From: Porphyromonadaceae bacterium UBA2720
GTDB lineage: Bacteria > Bacteroidota > Bacteroidia > Bacteroidales > Muribaculaceae
Direction: 5' to 3'
Assembly: GCA_002353885.1 (NCBI GenBank)
Contig: DEKO01000124.1
Span: forward strand, 1 to 6,398
Length of the DNA stretch: 6,398 nucleotides
This document shows, one piece after another, positions 5,155 to 6,398 of this stretch. Each line of letters opens with the position of its first letter. The first letter of the stretch is position 1. Below the pieces are notes generated by a model. The model was given only the letters and a program-made list of their open reading frames with translations. It was not told the DNA's origin and made no database searches. A program made the translations under genes and the position numbers.

Positions 5155-5538
5155 ATGAAAAAGCTTTACACCCTATTGACACTTGCCACCCTGTTGGTGG
5201 CGATGAGCAGTTGTGGCGATGACTACTACCGCGACAGCGAGTTGTTGGGCCGCTGGCAGATGATCTCGGTCATCGAGAATGGCTACGAATATGAGCTTGA
5301 AATCGGTGAATATGAGGAGTATACCTTCTATCGCGATGGTACGGGCCTCTATATCAACGAGTTCGGCACACGTGTCGACTTCTATTGGGACCAGCGTGGT
5401 TATGATCGTGTCGAGATGCGTTTTGCCGACGGCATCAACGAGTATCTCTACTACGAGTTTGACCGTGGCGACTTGATCTTGTGGGATACGGCTTCGCGTC
5501 GCACCGGTCGCGTGTTCCGCTACTATGGATATTATTAA
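5155..5538 (+). CDS. Small lipoprotein, probably surface-exposed, lipocalin-like fold
   Basis: A 127-residue protein. Residues 1-20 form a lipoprotein signal peptide (KK, a hydrophobic run LYTLLTLATLLVAM, lipobox MSSC), with acylation expected at C20. The following GDD resembles the acidic Bacteroidota lipoprotein export signal, so outer-membrane surface display is plausible. The mature part opens LLGRWQMISV and alternates aromatic and charged residues in short strands (YTFYRDGTG, VDFYWDQ, EYLYYEFDRGDLILWD), a pattern like Bacteroidales lipocalin-like lipoproteins of similar size. It is very rich in tyrosine and acidic residues and ends FRYYGYY. No enzyme motif is visible; ligand and partner are unknown. 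ATG at 5155 is the only start that gives a proper signal peptide. The esterase gene follows after 231 bp of repeat-rich DNA, so co-transcription is uncertain. Confidence 0.88.
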   Translation: MKKLYTLLTLATLLVAMSSCGDDYYRDSELLGRWQMISVIENGYEYELEIGEYEEYTFYRDGTGLYINEFGTRVDFYWDQRGYDRVEMRFADGINEYLYYEFDRGDLILWDTASRRTGRVFRYYGYY

Positions 5539-5542
5539 TAAA

Positions 5543-5576
5543 GTAGTTAAGTTGTTAAGTAGTTAAATGTAGTTAA
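5543..5576 (+). repeat. Octad array (GTAGTTAA type)
   Basis: Units GTAGTTAA (5543-5550), GTTGTTAA (5551-5558) and GTAGTTAA (5559-5566) are followed, after AT, by GTAGTTAA (5569-5576). It begins 4 bp after the lipoprotein stop codon. TTAA is its own complement, so each unit carries TAA on both strands. Confidence 0.8.
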
Positions 5577-5591
5577 GACGATACTTTTTTA

Positions 5592-5736
5592 GTAGCAGAG
5601 AAGTGGGGTAGTAAAGTAGTAGGGCCGTTACATGGCTGCACAATTCACAATGCACAATCTACCCTACCCACTACCAGCGCACAGCGCGGTCATCATGTAA
5701 CGGCTTTACTACTTTACTACACTACTACATCACTAC
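5592..5736. repeat. Composite palindromic element: octads, stem, GC-rich loop, inverted octads
   Basis: Left side: four octads in register, two degenerate (GTAGCAGA, GAAGTGGG) then GTAGTAAA and GTAGTAGG (5592-5623). They are followed by GCCGTTACATG (5624-5634), whose exact complement CATGTAACGGC is at 5694-5704. Right side: four inverted octads, TTTACTAC twice, ACTACTAC and ATCACTAC (5705-5736). Arms 5608-5634 and 5694-5720 are complementary at 25 of 27 positions. The 59-base loop holds CACAATTCACAATGCACAAT and the inverted GC-rich core. It lies 33 bp before the esterase start. Confidence 0.9.
5661..5720 (-). repeat. 60-bp exact inverted repeat, copy B
   Basis: Exact reverse complement of 2324-2383 over 60 bases, with flanking bases differing on both sides. 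It forms the right half of the composite palindrome at 5592-5736. The pair brackets rnhA, aroK, the epimerase and the lipoprotein gene. Confidence 0.95.
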
Positions 5737-5769
5737 TTTAGAAACTTATATAGCCTCCTTGTTAAGCTT

Positions 5770-6398
5770 ATGAGACGTGCAACCATGCTGGCCTTATTGG
5801 CCTTGACGTTGCTCACAGTGAGTGCGCAACAGCAGTTGTGGGGCGGAGCCAATGGCTCGCCCCATGTGAATTCGGATAATACGGTGACCTTCAGCATCAA
5901 GGCTCCTGATGCGCAGCGTGTGTCAGTGCAGCTGGACTATGGCGTGTTGTGGCCCCTGGAGCGTGACACGGCCGGTGTGTGGACCTTCACCACAGGGGCA
6001 TTGGAGCCCGATTTGTACCTATATAACTATGTTGTTGATGGTGTGAAGACCCTGGACCCTGAGAATGTGTACACGATGCGTGATGTGGCTACGGTCAAGA
6101 GCATGTTCTTTGTCAACGGCGGTCATCCGTTGGTCTATGAGGCGCAAGATGTGCCTCATGGCAACGTCAGTGCCGTGTGGTATGACTCGCCCCGTGTTGG
6201 GCAGAAGCGGCGGATGATGGTGTACACGCCCGCGGGATACGACCAGGGCAAGCAGCGCTATCCGGTATTCTACTTGTTGCATGGGTCGGGTGGTGATGAG
6301 ACTGCTTGGCTTCATCAGGGACAGGCCGCTCAGGTGCTAGACAACCTCATCGCCAGTGGTCAGGCAGTGCCCATGATTGTGGTCATGCCCAACGGCAA
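5770..6398 (+). CDS. Secreted CE1-type carbohydrate esterase, N-terminal part (cut by window edge)
   Basis: It runs from ATG at 5770 off the right edge, giving 209 complete codons. Residues 1-19 (MRRATMLALLALTLLTVSA) look like a Sec signal peptide with cleavage near SAQ, so the protein is exported. Residues 22-115 resemble the early-set/CBM48-like domain that precedes many CE1 esterases (TVTFSIKAPDAQRVSVQLD, LYLYNYVVDG, LDPENVY). The alpha/beta-hydrolase domain starts near 145 (RMMVYTPAGYDQ) with YPVFYLLHGSGGDETAW (164-180), the oxyanion-side loop, then LDNLIASGQAVPMIVVMPNG. This order matches feruloyl or acetyl-xylan esterases and the Esterase D-like family that release acyl groups from plant polysaccharides. 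The nucleophile GxSxG motif and the Asp/His lie beyond the window, so activity cannot be confirmed. No TAnnTTTG box is seen upstream, and a composite repeat ends 33 bp before the start. Confidence 0.9.
   Translation, partial: MRRATMLALLALTLLTVSAQQQLWGGANGSPHVNSDNTVTFSIKAPDAQRVSVQLDYGVLWPLERDTAGVWTFTTGALEPDLYLYNYVVDGVKTLDPENVYTMRDVATVKSMFFVNGGHPLVYEAQDVPHGNVSAVWYDSPRVGQKRRMMVYTPAGYDQGKQRYPVFYLLHGSGGDETAWLHQGQAAQVLDNLIASGQAVPMIVVMPNG

Noticed and set aside
2324..5720. Insertion sequence or composite transposon bounded by the 60-bp inverted repeats
   Set aside because: The bracketed genes are ordinary chromosomal ones with no transposase or integrase, and no target-site duplication is visible next to the repeats.

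Overview
The window looks like chromosomal DNA of a gut-type Bacteroidales bacterium (Muribaculaceae/Prevotellaceae-like; genus not resolvable by eye). Three lines of evidence support this. Four starts have a Bacteroidota -7 box (TAnnTTTG) close upstream. The proteins resemble Bacteroidales families: viroplasmin-type RNase HI, a cysteine-rich family 4 glycosyltransferase, a CE1 esterase, and a lipoprotein with an acidic +2 to +4 signal. Start sites have A-rich leaders rather than clear Shine-Dalgarno sites. Coding DNA is moderately GC-rich; the gaps are AT-rich and repetitive.

Layout. Four genes run leftward: rnhA (2395-3039), a conserved hypothetical protein (1766-2278), a glycosyltransferase (425-1642) and a radical SAM protein cut by the left edge (1-275). 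Only rnhA has a convincing promoter, so the four may form one transcription unit despite gaps of 116-149 bp. Diverging from rnhA is aroK, shikimate kinase (3272-3808), which converges on an NAD-dependent epimerase/dehydratase-like gene (3826-4839) with 17 bp between their stop codons. A 315-bp divergent gap then leads rightward to a small lipoprotein gene (5155-5538) and a secreted CE1-type esterase gene cut by the right edge (5770-6398). The genes do not form one pathway. They mix housekeeping (rnhA, aroK), sugar/envelope chemistry (glycosyltransferase, epimerase) and surface or secreted functions (lipoprotein, esterase).

The most unusual content lies between the genes. Nearly every gap carries short-period arrays, either heptads of the form NNNTTAG or octads such as GTAGTAAA and GTAGTTAA. 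Several are joined to a GC-rich hairpin core and, in two places, to a second array in inverted orientation, giving composite palindromes of about 120-145 bp (4876-4997 and 5592-5736). A 60-bp stretch at 2324-2383 recurs exactly, inverted, at 5661-5720, and a 29-bp core is present a third time at 363-391. Array periods of 7 and 8 spread stop codons over all reading frames, and three gene stop codons lie inside such repeats. I read these as a family of modular intergenic elements, possibly REP/MITE-like; their function is unknown. The two divergent promoter regions also share a related 27-bp stem-loop sequence.
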